A stretch of DNA of 64,000 bases from Prorocentrum cordatum (Eukaryota > Sar > Dinophyceae > Prorocentrales > Prorocentraceae), in the NCBI GenBank assembly GCA_963575745.1, contig CAUYUJ010019336.1, positions 104,501 to 168,500 on the forward strand, read 5' to 3'. A program made the position numbers and the translations under genes. Under the pieces are notes generated by a model. It did no database searches and was not told the origin of the DNA. It saw only the letters and a program-made list of their open reading frames with translations. Of the stretch, positions 21,401 to 33,360 are shown piece by piece. Each line of letters opens with the position of its first letter. Within the stretch, counting starts at the first letter, position 1.

Positions 21401-24400
21401 GGGGGCCTCCTGGGAGCGTCTTGGGGCGATAGGCCAGACTTTTCGGTTCGTGGTCCCCCTCTTGGGGCCGTCTTGGGGCCCTCTTGGGCCGTCTTGGGCG
21501 CCTCTTGGGCCGTCTGGGGGCCCCCCCGGGCCGTCCTGGGGGCCTCTTGGGAGCCTCTTGGGAGCCTCTTGGGCCGTCGTGGGGCAATCTTGGGGGCCCC
21601 TTGGGCCGTCGTCCACGCCGCGAAAGGCGAAAAGCCGTAGATACAAGAAATATACGTTCTCCTCCGGAAAATCGAAAACCCCGCCCCCCCCCCCTGGGAC
21701 GCCCCTTGGGCGCCTCTTGGGGGCCTCTTGGGGGCCTCTTGGGCCGTCTTGGGCGGTCTGGGGCTCTCTTGAAGCGCTCTTGGGCCGTCTTGAGGGAGAA
21801 TCCGAAAAACATGCAAAAACCCTAGGGAAAAACCCCAAAACGGCCATTAACACTCATTCGTCCGGGCTACCCACCCCCCCTGGAACCCCCCCTTAAGGGG
21901 CTTCGCCCAACACCAAAACGTCATCGCTCGTACCTCTCTCTGTCCGTTACCTGGCCCGGCACAGAAACGGAAAGAGCGCTGCAGCAACAGAAACCGAAAT
22001 TACTCACACCACCGTTCGTACTGGGAGCCTTGGCGTTGAGAGCTTGTTACGTCACCCCCCGCTCGTGGGAGCCTTGGTGTTCAGAGATGGTTGCGTTGCC
22101 GCCCGCTCCTGAGCCTTGCCTGGGCCTTGGTGTCAGGAACTTGTTACGTCACCACTCTCTGCTGCGAGCCTTGGTCTCTATCAGCTTGTTTACGTCACCG
22201 TTCGCTCTTGGGAGCCTTGGTGTGAAGAGCTTTTTGCGTGACCGATCGCTCTTTATTTGGCGTCTCTGGGCCCTCTTGGGAGTCTTATTGGGGCCCTTTA
22301 CGGGCCCTTGTGGAGGCCTCTTGGGGGCCTCTTGGGGGCCTCTTGGGGCTTCTTGGGGGGCTCTGGCGGCCTCCTGGGAACTTCTTGGGGCGAAAGGCTA
22401 ACTTTTCGGTTCGAGGTCCCGTCTTGGGGCCCTCTTGGGCCGTCTTGGGCGCCTCTGGGGCCATCTTGGCGCCCTCTTGGGCAGTTTTGGGAGCCTCTTG
22501 GGAGCCTCTTGGGCCGTCTTGGGACGATCTTGGGGGCCTCTTGGACCGTCGTCAACGCCGCGAAAGCCGACAAGCCGTGCATGCTAAAAATGTACGTTTA
22601 CCCATCGAAAATGTATGATTTTGGCCTCCTGATGGCCTCGTGGGACGCCTCTTGGGAGCCTCTTGGGGCTTCTTGGGGGGCTGTGAGGGCCTCCCGGGAG
22701 CGTCTTGGGGCGATAGACTAGACTTTTCGGTTCGTGGCCCCCCTCTTGGGGCCGTCTTGGGGCCCTCTTGGGCCGTCTTGGGCGCCTCTTGGGCCGTCTG
22801 GGCGCCCTCTTGGGCCGTTTTGGGGGCCTCTTGGGAGCCTCGTGGGCCGTCTTGGGGCGGTCTTGGGAGCCTCTTGGGCCATCGTCAACGCCGTGAAAGG
22901 CGAGAAGCGGTAGATGCTAAAAATATACGCTTTCTTATGGAAAATCCAAAATTTTGGCCTCCTGGGGCACTCTTGGGACGCCCCTTGGGCGCCTCTTGGG
23001 GGCCTCTTGGGAGCCTCTTGGGGGCCTCTTGGGCCGTCTTGGGCGGTCTGGGGCTCTCTTGGAGCGCTCTTGGGCCGCCCCGGGGGGAAACCCGAAAAAT
23101 ATGCCAAAACCCGAGGGATCACCCCCAAAACGGCCATTAACACTCATTCGTCCGGCCTACCCACCCCCCCTGGAACGGCACAGAAACGGAAAGAGCGCTG
23201 CAGCAACAGAAACCGAAATTACTCACACCACCGGTCGCACGGGGAGCCTTGGCGTTGAGAGCTTGTTACGTCACCCCTCGCTCTGGGGAGCCTTGGTGTT
23301 CAGAGATTGTTGCGTTGCCGCCCGTTCCTGAGCCTTGGCTGGGCCGTGGTGTCAGGAACTTGTTACGTCACCGCTCTCTGCTGGGAGCCTTGGTCTTATC
23401 AGCTTGTGTACGTCACCGTTCGCTCCTGGGAGCCTTGGTGTAAAGAGCCTCTTGCGTTACCGATCGCTCTGTATTTGGCGTCCCTTGGTCTTCCTATTGG
23501 GGCCCTTTTCGAGCCCTTTTGGAGGCCTCTTGGGACGCCTCTTGGGGGCCTCCAGGGGCTTCTTGGGGGGCCCTGGGGGCCTCCTGGGAGCTTCTTGGGG
23601 CGAAAGGCTAGACTTTTCTGTTCGTGGTCCCCCTCTTGGGGCCATCTTGGGGCCCTCTTGGGCCGTCTTGGGCGCCTCTTGGGCCGTCTTGGGGCCCTCT
23701 TGGGCCGTTTGGGGGGCCTCTTGGGAGCCTCTTGGGCCGTCTTGGGGCGGTCTTGGGGGCCTCTTGGAGCGTCTTCAACGCAGTGAAAGCCGAAAAGCCC
23801 CTTGGAGCGTCTTCAACGCAGTGAAAGCCGAAAAACCGTGTATGCTAAAAATGTACCTTTTCCCATCGGAAATCCGTGTTTGGGGCCTCTTGGTGGCCTC
23901 TTGGGACGCCTCTTGGGGGCCTCTTGGGGCTTCTTGGGGGCCTCTTGGGGCTCTTGGGGCGAAAGGCTAGACTTTTCGGTTCGTGGTCCCCCTCTTGGGG
24001 CCGTCTTGGGTCCATCTTGGGCCGTCTTGGGCGCCTCTTGGGCCGTCTTGGGGCCCTCTTGGGCCGTTTTGGGGGCCTCTTGGGAGCCTCCGGGGCTGTC
24101 GTGGGGCGGTCTTGGGGGCCTCTTGGGCCGTCGTCAACGCCGTGAAAGCCGAAAAGCCGTATATGCAAAAAAAAAAAAAAAAAAAACGTTTTCCGGTGGA
24201 AAATCCATGATTTGGGCCTCTTGGGGCCCTCTTGGGACGCCCCTTGGGCGCCTCTTGGGGGCCTCTTGGGGACCTCTTGGGCCGTCTTGGGCGGTCTTGG
24301 GCTCTCTTGGAGCGCTCTTGGGCCGTCTTGGGGGGGAAACCAGAAAAGCATGCAAAACCTGGGCCCGGCACAGAAACGGAAAGGGCGCTGCAGCAACAGA

Positions 24401-25519
24401 AACCGAAATTACTCACACCACCGGTCGCACGGGGAGCCTTGGCGTTGAGAGCTTGTTACGTCACCCCTCGCTCGTGGGAGCCTTGGGGTTCAGAGATGGT
24501 TGCGTTGCCGCCCGTTCCTGAGCCTTGGCTGGGCCGTGGTGTCAGGAACTTGTTACGTCACCGCTCTCTGCTGGGAGCCTTGGTCTTATCAGCTTGTGTA
24601 CGTCACCGTTCGCTCCTGGGAGCCTTGGTGTAAAGAGCTTTTGGCGTTACCGATCGCTCTGTATTTGGCGTCTCTGGGCCTTCGTGGGAGTCCTATTGGG
24701 GCCCTTGTAAAACCCTTTTTGGACGTCTCTTGGGGGCCTCTTGGGGGCCGCTTGGGGCTTCTTGGGGGGCTGTGGGGGCCTCCTGGGAGCGTCTTGGGGC
24801 GAAAGGCTAGACTTTCGGGTTCGTGGTCCCCCTCTTGGGGCCGTCTTGGGCGCCTCTTGGGCCGTCTTGGCGCCCTCTTGGGCCGTTTGGGGGGCCTCTT
24901 GGGAGCCTCTTGGGCCGTCTTGGGGCGGTCTTGGGGGCCTCTTGGAACGTCGTCAACGCCGTGAAAGCCGCAAAGCCGTGCATGCTAAAAATGCACGCTT
25001 CCCAATAGAAAATCTATGATTTGGGCCTCCTGATGGCCTCGTGGGACGCCTCTTGGGGGCCCCTTGGGGCTTCTTGGAGGGCTGTGGGGGCCTCCCGGGA
25101 GCGTCTTGGGGCGATAGGCTAGACTTTTCGGTTCGTGGTCCCCCTCTTGGGGCCGTCTTGGGGCGTCTTTGGCGCCTCTTGGGCCGTCTGGGGGCCCTCT
25201 TGGGCCGTTTTAGGGGCCTCTGGGGAGCCTCTGGGGCCGTCTCGGTCTTGGGGGCCTCTTGGGCCGTCGTCAACGCCGTGCAAGGCGAAAAGTCGTATAT
25301 GCTAAAGATATACGCTTTTTTCTAGAAAATCGATGAGTTTGGCCTCTTTGGGCCCTCTTGGGACGCCCCTGGGGCCCCTCTTGGGGGCCTCTTGGGGGCC
25401 TCTTGGGCCGTCTTGGGCGGTCTTGGGCTCTCTTGGAGCGCTCTTGGGCCGTCTTGAAGGAGAACCCGAAAAATATGCAAAAACCCATGGGAAAGCCTCC
25501 CTAAAACGGCCATTTACAC
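18441..25519. repeat. Higher-order satellite, about six units of 0.94-1.3 kb
   Basis: The marker GGCACAGAAACGGAAAGA occurs at about 19722, 20662, 21958, 23177 and 24367, with a truncated one at 18437. Spacings are 1290, 940, 1296, 1219 and 1190 bp. Each unit has the ACGTCACC monomers, the CTTGGGGCGAAAGGCTAGAC segment, CCTCTTGGG decamer arrays, AT-rich spacers and a CGCCCACACCAGAACGTCAT end piece. A 20-base A run lies near 24167-24186, and a 35-bp local duplication near 23765-23835. Frames repeating PSWGPLGPSWA are by-products. No gene seen. Confidence 0.9.
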
Positions 25520-25925
25520 TCATTCGTCCGGCCTACCCCCCCCCTGGAACCCCCCCTTTAAGGGCTTCGCCCACACCAGAACGTCATCACTCGTACCTCG
25601 CTCTTTCCGTTACTCATTCGTCCGGCCTACCCCCCCCCCTGGAACCCCCCCCTTAAGGGCTTCGCCCACACCAGAACGTCATCACTCGTACCTCGCTCTT
25701 TCCGTTACTCATTCGTCCGGCCTACCCCCCACCCTGGAACCCCCCCTTAAGGGCTTCGCCCACACCAGAACGTCATCACTCGTACCTCGCTCGTCCTGTT
25801 AACCCGAGGGAGAACCCGAAAACGGCCATTTACACTCATTTGTCCAGGCTACCCCCCTCCCCTGGAACCCCTCCGTTTAGGGCTTCGCCAACACCAGAAC
25901 GTCATCACTCGTACCTCGCACAGGG
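25520..25925. repeat. Tandem copies of a 94-bp satellite end piece
   Basis: CATTCGTCCGGCCTACCCCC starts at 25521, 25615 and 25710 (period 94-95 bp), with a diverged copy at about 25835. Each copy ends CAGAACGTCATCACTCGTAC. This is an expansion of the segment that closes each larger unit upstream. Confidence 0.9.
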
Positions 25926-25939
25926 GTGCCTGGCATGCT

Positions 25940-26705
25940 GAGGTTCTGATGTTGTTGGGTTATCTTTAAAACTCCCCCTGGGGCCTTCGGCTCCTTTCGC
26001 CGCCCACCCGGAAGGCCGCATATGCCGCCGAAAAAATTGCCCAATTGCTTCCAAGACGGCCAAGATGGCCTTCAAGTTCGCCCAAGGTGGTCCAAGATGG
26101 CTTCCAAGACGGCCCAAGATGGCCAAGAAGCCTCCAAGTCCGCACAAGAAGCAGCCAAGACGACCTAAGATAAGCCCGAGATGGCATAAGAGGGCCCCCG
26201 AGGCCCCCAAGAGACCTCCAAAACGACCCATGAGGCCCCCAAGAGGCCTCCAGGAAGGCGCGCAGAGACAAAAATCATTGCATTCGCTTCAGGTTTGACA
26301 GATTCTAACATTTGTTTATTGTCGGCTTTCCGACTGCTCCAGAAGGCCCAAGAGTCCCCAAAGATGGCCTCAAGATCGCCCACGAGGCCTCCAAGATGGC
26401 CCCAGAACGGCCCAAGATGTCCCCAAGACGGCCCCAAGAGGGCCCCAGGCCAGCCCAAGAGGCCTCCAAGACGCCCAAGATGGCCTCCAAGACGCCCTGG
26501 AGCACCCCAAGAGGGCCCCAAGTCGGTTCAGGGAGGCCCCAAGACGGCTCCCGACGGCGTCACACGGGCCAGGAACGCTCGAAGTCAGCCAAAGAAGCCC
26601 CCCCAAAGGCCCCAAAGAGGCCCAAGGAGGTCCCGGGTGCATCCAAGAAGCCCCCAGGAAGCTGCTCCGCGGAGGCACCATGAGTGCCCCCAGAGGCTCC
26701 TAAGA
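25940..26705. repeat. Decamer satellite in opposite orientation
   Basis: From about 25940 the arrays read CCAAGATGGCC / CCCAAGAGGCC, the reverse complement of the decamers upstream, with AAGACGGCCCAAGATGG as a frequent variant. No gene seen. Confidence 0.8.
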
Positions 26706-26826
26706 TGCCCTCATCCTCCTCCTCCTCCTCCTCCTCCTCCTCCTCCTCCTCCTCCTCCTCCTCCTCCTGCTCCTCCTCCTCCTCCTCCTCCTCCTCATCC
26801 TCCTCCTCCTCCTCCTCCTCCTCCTG
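26706..26826. repeat. (CTC)n microsatellite
   Basis: About 120 bp of CTC/TCC repeats with single CAT, CTG and GAT interruptions. Confidence 0.95.
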
Positions 26827-26970
26827 ATCTTCCCCGCCATCCTCTCCAAAGTGTTTCCCAAAGGGTATACATGACCCCGGGCTCCGGGCCCACGGGCCCC
26901 CCCCCACTCCCCCCCAGATGGCATGGTCCCAGGATTCCTCGGGCCCCCCCCCCCCAGATGGTATGGTCCC

Positions 26971-26973
26971 AGA

Positions 26974-27032
<59 letters not shown>

Positions 27033-27245
27033 CGACGGCGACAACTACGACGACGGCGACGACGACGACGATGACGACGACCACGACGACGACGACGACG
27101 GCTGCGGCGGCGACGACGCCGGCGGCGGCGGCGGCGACGACGACGATGACGACGATGACGACGGCGACGACGACATTAACGACGACGACGACAACGACGA
27201 CGACGACGAGGACGACGAGGACGACGACGACGACGACGACGACCT
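26971..27245. repeat. (GAC)n microsatellite
   Basis: About 270 bp of GAC repeats with GGC, GAT and GAG interruptions. It encodes poly-Asp in one frame and poly-Thr or poly-Arg in the others; none is taken as real. CCCCCAGATGGTATGGTCCC-like copies precede it (26915, 26953). Confidence 0.95.
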
Positions 27246-27529
27246 CTGAACCACCACAGCACCACACCACATCCACAGGGGGGGGGGCACCGCAGCGCAG
27301 CACCACGCCACGCCCACCTCTGAACCACCACAGCACCACACCACATCCACAGGGGGGGAGGGGGGCACCGCAGCGCAGCACCACGCCACGCCCACAGGGT
27401 GGGGGCGGGGGGGGGACCATCGCGCGGGGGGGGGGCCCAATGGCATCAGCATTGGGGGGAGGGGGGGGGCCAAGCCCTGGACCATACGTGGTCCGATAGC
27501 TTGGCAGAGCTCTGGCCACAACGGTCGGC
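27246..27529. repeat. Duplicated 72-bp segment plus G runs
   Basis: TCTGAACCACCACAGCACCA occurs at about 27245 and 27318, followed both times by CACATCCACAGGGGGG and CACCGCAGCGCAGCACC. The rest (27400-27480) is G runs. No gene seen. Confidence 0.75.
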
Positions 27530-28800
27530 CACATGGGCGATTCTAAAAGGCAGGGGGCGGCGGTGATTCGCCGTAGGCGTCTTCGATCCGCCGACCCCTG
27601 GGGATCTATCACAGGGGCGCCTGGCGTGCTGGGTGCCCGGATGGCTTTTGGCTCTGTTCTAAAGACCTCCCAGTGGGGTCTCGGCCCAGCCCATCGACCA
27701 CCCAGAACGCCCTCCAGAGGTGGCAGGCAAGGGTTGTTCCACCCAACATGGTTCGCAGATAGTCTCCAAGACGGCCAAGGTAGCCCAAGATGGCCTTTCA
27801 ATTTACCCACGATGGTCAAGATGGCATCCAAGACGGCCCAAGAGGATCCAAGATGCCTCTGAGTCCGCCCAAGAAGCAGCCAAGACGGCCAAGATGGCTC
27901 CAAGATGGCTCAAGACGGTCCAAGGCCCCCAAGAGACATCCAAGACGGCCCATGAGGCCCACAAGAGGGCCTCCAAGAAGGCACGCAGAGACAAAAATCA
28001 TTAATTTGCTTCAGGTGTTTGACAAAGTTTGGCATTGATTTCTGTTCGGCCTTTCCACTGCCCGAGACGGTCCAGGAGCCCCAAAGATCGCCTCAAGATC
28101 GCTCTAGAGGCCTCCAAGATGGCCCCAGAACGGCCCAAGAGGCTCCCAAGACGGCCCCAAGAAGGCCCCAAGCCAGCTCAAGAGGCCTTCAACAAGAGAC
28201 CCAAGGTAGCCTCCAAGACGCCCTGGAGCACCCCAAGAGGGCCTCCAGGAAGACCCGAAGGGGCCAAAATCAGTGATGGTCCTTAGGTTGTTGAACGATG
28301 TTATCATCCTCGCGTTTTCGGGCTTCCGACGCTCCAAGACGGCCCAAGAGGCCCCCAAGATTACTTCCAGATCGCCCAAAAGACCTCCAAGATAGCACCA
28401 GGGCGGCCAAAGAGGCTCCCAAGACGGTCCCCAAAGGGCCCCAAGACGGCTCAAGAGGCCTCCAATACGCCCAAGATGGCCTTCAAGATGACCCTGAAGA
28501 GCTCCGAAAAGGCCCCAAGACGCCCCATAGAGGCTCCCATCCCAAGACGGAAGCACCCAAAGGCCTGAGGCCCAAGGAGGCCCCCAAGAGGCCTCCAAGA
28601 GGTCCACAGGAAGCGCCCAGGAGGCCCCAAGAATGACCCAAGAAGCTCCCAATCCTCCCCCACGTGTTCCCCGAAGAGCTTCCACAACGGCTGGGGGAAC
28701 GCATGGTCCAATAGCATGGCGAAACGTTGCCCAAACGTTTGTCAATGTAGGCGTATCCTACAAGGCAGGGGGCGGCGGTGATTCACCGTAGGCGTCGTCG
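27530..28800. repeat. Decamer satellite (opposite orientation) bracketed by a duplicated 45-bp element
   Basis: AAGGCAGGGGGCGGCGGTGA, followed by TTC-CCGTAGGCGTC, occurs at about 27548 and again at 28762. It brackets about 1.2 kb of CCAAGATGGCC / CCCAAGAGG decamers. The repeated flanks suggest a unit that ended at this element twice. No gene seen. Confidence 0.75.
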
Positions 28801-29931
28801 ATCAGCAAACAAATCGCCTGGCGCCAGGCGCAAACCTCCGCATTGCTAGGCCCTCTCTGCATACACCGAGCGCCGCAGCTGCTGATTGTAGAGCACGGTC
28901 CGCGTGGAGAGATTGCCTAAGAATATGGATGCACCCGCTGGAGCACGCCCACTGACGCAGCATGGTGCATGGATGTTTGCGGGGAGAAGTGGACCTCCGG
29001 ATGCCTGGATACATGATTTCACGAGCGGGTCACGTGTGATTTCTCGGCTGCTCGGATGAAGGTGTTTGAGAGCGAGAAGACGACGTGGCGGGCTAGGCCT
29101 GGCACATGCTGTGTCGCGCAAGTCTGCGGATGAGGTGCACATCCCATGTGCTGTGATGCTCCGAGAAAAACGTGGCGGGCCAAGGCAGGCACACGCCGTG
29201 TCGCGCGAACCTGCCAGCACAAGGGACGCAAGCGCGCCTCGGAATGAGGAGGGAAATTGGAAGCTGGATGGGATGGGAAGCTCCATGGCAGGGAGAGGGA
29301 GGAGGCATGGAGGACTGACAGCATCCTCCGTCTACGGTCCGCCAACAGCGCACATCTGACCTGTCGCGTCCTGAACCGTCGATGTGTTGACACCGGGCCG
29401 CTGTGAGGTCACGCTCGAACAGCGAGTGGCTGCGCGGCGGCCGCAAATGACTGATTTGGAGATGCTGACGTGGGACGCCGCCCCGAGGGGAAGGAGGAGG
29501 GCCCTCGTGGGCCGTCCTGATGCCTCCTTGGGCCTCCTCGGGCAGCTCTTGGGCCGTCTCCGAGGGCCCCGGCTCTCGCCGACTCGTGCACGTCAGGCAG
29601 GGGCTCCAAGAAGGACGCACGCGCCCAGGCACCTGCACGAATGTGCCCCCCCCCCCGCAATCCGCGAGGCAACCCTCATGCCGGGAACGCTCGCGCCATG
29701 CGCTCTCTCGAAGGCCATGTCAATTCGCCAGAGGGAGAGGCGACGCCACGAGCACCACCAGCGCAAGGCGCCAGGGAGGGCCCTCCTGGCGGTGTGGTCC
29801 CCCCCCCCTCTCGCTCGAGACGCCCCTTGCGCCCAGCTCGGGGAGGTGTCGTGCACCCCCTCGCTGGAGGTGGCCCCCCCTGGTGGGGGTGGGGGTGGTA
29901 TCGCCTCGCCTTCCCAAAGTCCTGTGGTGAG
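28801..29931. other. Non-coding region with an 88-bp direct repeat
   Basis: ACGTGGCGGGCTAGGCCTGG (29081) and ACGTGGCGGGCCAAGGCAGG (29169) start related segments, both containing TGTCGCGC, 88 bp apart. Overlapping frames on both strands show no recognisable domain. I see no gene. Confidence 0.45.
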
Positions 29932-30165
29932 CGTGTTTGTTATTCGGCGTTTCGACATTGGGCGGAAGGGGGGGGGGTCTGGCTCCGGACCTCTGCTTCG
30001 TGCGACTGTTTGCAGCAGTGTGTCACAAGGGGGGGGGACTCCACCCGCTCGAAAAAAACGCCAAAAACAGCCAAGATCTACTCCATGGGGGGGGGAGGGG
30101 GGGTGCGAGGGCCCGCGCCGGTCGTCAAAACAGTGAATCGAAAAACGATCACCTGTGCTGGCGCG
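29932..30165. repeat. Dispersed repeat, copy A
   Basis: Matches the segment at 41462-41835. Shared pieces are TTATTCGGCGTTTCGAC, GGGCGGAAGG, GTTTGCAGCAGTG, ACAGCCAAGATCTACTCCAT and AGGGCCCGCGCCG. Copy A lacks the roughly 140 bp inserted in copy B before the final piece. Confidence 0.8.
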
Positions 30166-30960
30166 CACGTCGCTGTGTCGCTCCTGGGCCCAAAGCTCTC
30201 CCTGGGCCTGCCCGGCACAGCCTCGCAGCTGCCGCGCACCAGAGGCCGGGCGCCGAGCCTCGGCCCCAGCGCCCCCCGAACGTCCCCATGGGACAGGTCC
30301 CTCCTCCTGCTCCAAGGTGGAGCGTGGCCGATCTGCTCCAGGAGGAGGAGGAGGAGGAGGAGGAGGAGGGGGAGGGAAGAGAGGGAGGAGGAGGAGGAGC
30401 AGGAGGAGGAGGAGAAAGACCAAGATTCATCAACGATACCGCAATAAACCCCCTCCAAATTCCCTTCTCCTAGGATACTACACAAATTCGTTTTCACTGA
30501 ACGACATGCCTGTTTGTAAGAAAACCGTTTGGTGATCTGGAATTGTGCCAGAACACCATTCCTGGGACTTCAACGCCGCGAATCACCGTTACTGTTGCGT
30601 CTTGACGATCCTGAATCTTGCCAGAACACATCAACACAGCGAGTCAACGTGGCGATTGCGCCCTGACGTTCCGACATCGCACCAAAACACCATCTCTGGG
30701 ACGGTAACCATGAGAATCCTTGGAACGGCTGCAAACTCTTAACACGAATGTGCGCGTCGCTACGGCGAGAGCCATCTTCTGAAAAAGGACCTCTCTCCAT
30801 CCGCGAAACCCCTGCGAACTTTTAAGACGAATGTGCGCGGCGCTAAACCGAGCCATATTTTGAAAACAGGCCGACCGAATGTGCGCGGTGCTAAGACGAA
30901 AGCCACATTTTGAAAGCGGGCCGCCCTCAATCCGTGAAAGTGTTGCAAATTTCAAGTTTC
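30166..30960. repeat. GGA microsatellite and three copies of a GAATGTGCGCGG element
   Basis: 30340-30421 is GGA-rich. From 30740 the element ACGAATGTGCGCG-CGCTA followed by AGCCA-TTTTGAAAA occurs three times (about 30743, 30828 and 30878). Before it, two CGTTACTGTTGCGTCTTGAC / CAACGTGGCGATTGCG-type segments (30520-30690) are loosely repeated. No gene seen. Confidence 0.6.
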
Positions 30961-31779
30961 ATGATCAGAAGACGTGAAGAAGTTTCAGGCGAAACGCCTG
31001 GTCCGCCCTTTCGATCGGCCTCGGGGTGCGACAGGGAGGAGGAGTTATATTTAAGGAAAAGGAACGGGGCAGACTGAGGATGAGGAGGAGGCGGAGGAGA
31101 CGGAGTAGGAGAACGAGAGCGTAGGAGAAGGTGGAGGAGCAGCAGCAGCAACAGCTCCCCACCAGCCCCGTGTCCCTCCTCCTGCGCGTCATAGGGCACG
31201 TTGCCGACGAAGATTGAGCAGCTGGGGCCCCCAGAGCTCCGGCTCATCGTCAGAGCCTCGGCCTAGCCGGGCGGAGCCCCGACGGGGAAAGAGCGCGGGT
31301 GGACGGTAACGTGGTGGTCGCTTGGCCTAAAGGCCGCCGCAGTGGGGTCGGCGTGCCCAAAGGTCGGAGGATCATCAGCGGAGCATCGGTAACGTCGACA
31401 TTCCGAAAATCGGGCCCCGGATTCGCGCCGCATCGCCGACACGTCGCCGACGCGGCGCGATCCTCCGACCCCGTCTGCCCGGACCCCGTGCGGGCGGTGC
31501 GTGGCCACTCTGGTGAGCTTTCGGGGGCCCAAAACCAAACGAGCAGATCCTCCCCGGGCGGGCAAGAGTCAAGGTCTGGCAACTCTTGGCCATTGTGATT
31601 GCTCTCTGGCATGCGTGGGCTCGGTCTGCTTGCTCGTGGGGCCCCCGTGGCCCCCGGAGTGGCCAAGCGACCGAATAGGAACCAGCCCAATTACGCTACC
31701 GAGGAGCCCCACATACTTATTTGATGCCACGTGTGTTCACAAACCATGTCACATCTCGCTTCGCCATCCTGACGAGAGA
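30961..31779. other. Non-coding region, nothing recognised
   Basis: GC-rich with a GGA/AGC-rich patch near 31075-31150. Several overlapping frames exist, but none has a recognisable domain or a convincing start. No RNA gene seen. Confidence 0.35.
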
Positions 31780-31985
31780 CTGACCAGACCAGCCAGATCA
31801 GCCAGACCAGCCAGACTGACCAGACCAGCCAGATCATTCGTTCCAGCCATAACCAGCTAAAGTAATCAGACCAGCCAGCCAGGCCAATCAAGCAGACCAG
31901 CCAGACCAACCATGTTATTCATGCCAACAACCGCAGCCAGAATCAGCCGGACTAACCACACGAGCCAACCAGGCCAACCAACCTG
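31780..31985. repeat. ACCAGCCAG degenerate tandem repeat
   Basis: Irregular repetition of GACCAGCCAGA, ATCAGCCAG and CCAGGCCAACCA over about 200 bp. The minus strand would read Trp/Leu-rich, which is a composition effect. Confidence 0.8.
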
Positions 31986-32210
31986 GACCATCCGGTTCAA
32001 GAGAATGGTGCACGGAGGTGGCAATTCGGCCATTGCACATTTGGGGGGGCATGCCTGTGGGCGCCTGCTGTCTTTGAGCCTGCTTGAGCCGAGGTGTCTA
32101 CAGTTAACCTTGCTGAGAATACTTCTGCCGCATACACGCCTGAGGCACCGGTGCATACTGCCCAAGATATAGACTCCAGAAAATGTGAAGGCTGCTACGC
32201 TACCTACGTA

Positions 32211-33360
32211 CCCTCTCTGCTGTCAAGCCCCCTTGTAGCGTCGAGGAAATGGCACGCCTGCCACGCCCTGGGAGCCTGCAACGCACAGGGCCCCCACCCC
32301 GAGCGCACCCCTGTGGCGTCGAGGAAATGCCACGCCTGCCACGCCCTGGGAGCCTGCAGCGCACCCCTTCTGGTGTCGAGGAAATGCCACGCCTGCTAGG
32401 CCCTGCGACATTGGCGCGTATAGAGACCGCGGTGGGCCCCCACCCACAGCGCACCCCGTGGCGTCGAGGAGACGCCACTCCTGCTAGGCCCTGCGACATT
32501 GGCGCGTATAGAGACCGCGGTGGGTCCCCACCCCCAGCGCACCGCCCGTGGCGTCGAGGAAATGCCACGCCTGCTAGGCCCGGCGACATTGGCGCGTATA
32601 GAGACCGCGGTGGGCCCCCACCCCCAGCGCACCCCCTGTGGCGTCGAGGAAATGCCACTCCTGCTAGGCCCTGCGACATTGGCGCGTATAGAGACCGCGG
32701 TGGGCCCCCACCCCCAGCGCACCCCCTGTGGCGTCGAGGAAATGCCACGCCTGCTAGGCCCCTGCTACATTGGCGCGTATAAACCGCGGTGGGCCCCCAC
32801 CCCCAGCGCACCCCCTGTGGCGTCGAGGAAACTGCCACTCCTGCTAGGCCTGCACATTGGCCGCGTACACCGCCCCCCACCCCCAGCGCACCCCCTTGTG
32901 GTGGCGTTGAGGAAATGCCACTCCTGCTAGGCCCTGCGACCCGCGCGTATAGAGACCGCGGTGGGCCCCCACCCCCAGCGCACCCCTTGTGGCGTCGAGG
33001 AAATGCCACGCCTGCTAGGCCCTGCGACATTGGCGCGTATAGAGACCGCGGTGGGCCCCCACCCCCAGCGCACCCCCTGTGGCGTCGAGGAAATGCCACT
33101 CCTGCTAGGCCCTGCGACATTGGCGCGTATAGAGACCGCGGTGGGCCCCCACCCCCAGCGCACCCCCTGTGGCGTCGAGGAAATGCCACGCCTGCCACGC
33201 TTTGCGAGACCGAAACGCATAGGGCCCCCACCCACAGCGCACCCCCTGTGGCGTCGAGGAAATGCCACGCCTGCCACGCTTTGCGAGACCGAAACGCGTA
33301 GGGCCCCCACCCCCAGCGCACCCCCTGTGGCGTCGAGGAAATGCCACGCCTGCCGAGCTC
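32211..33360. repeat. Tandem repeat of 57-90 bp, 14 copies
   Basis: GCGTCGAGGAAATGCCAC-type starts occur at about 32238, 32316, 32373, 32461, 32551, 32641, 32731, 32820, 32904, 32992, 33082, 33172, 33251 and 33330. The dominant unit is exactly 90 bp and contains GCGACATTGGCGCGTATAGA and CCGCGGTGGGCCCCCACCC; shorter variants lack the central piece. As 90 is a multiple of three, both strands carry long repetitive open frames with a 30-residue period. Coding is unproven. Confidence 0.9.

Noticed and set aside
26560-27903. Poly-Val/Glu/Asp open frames across the CTC and GAC arrays
   Set aside because: Pure microsatellite translation.
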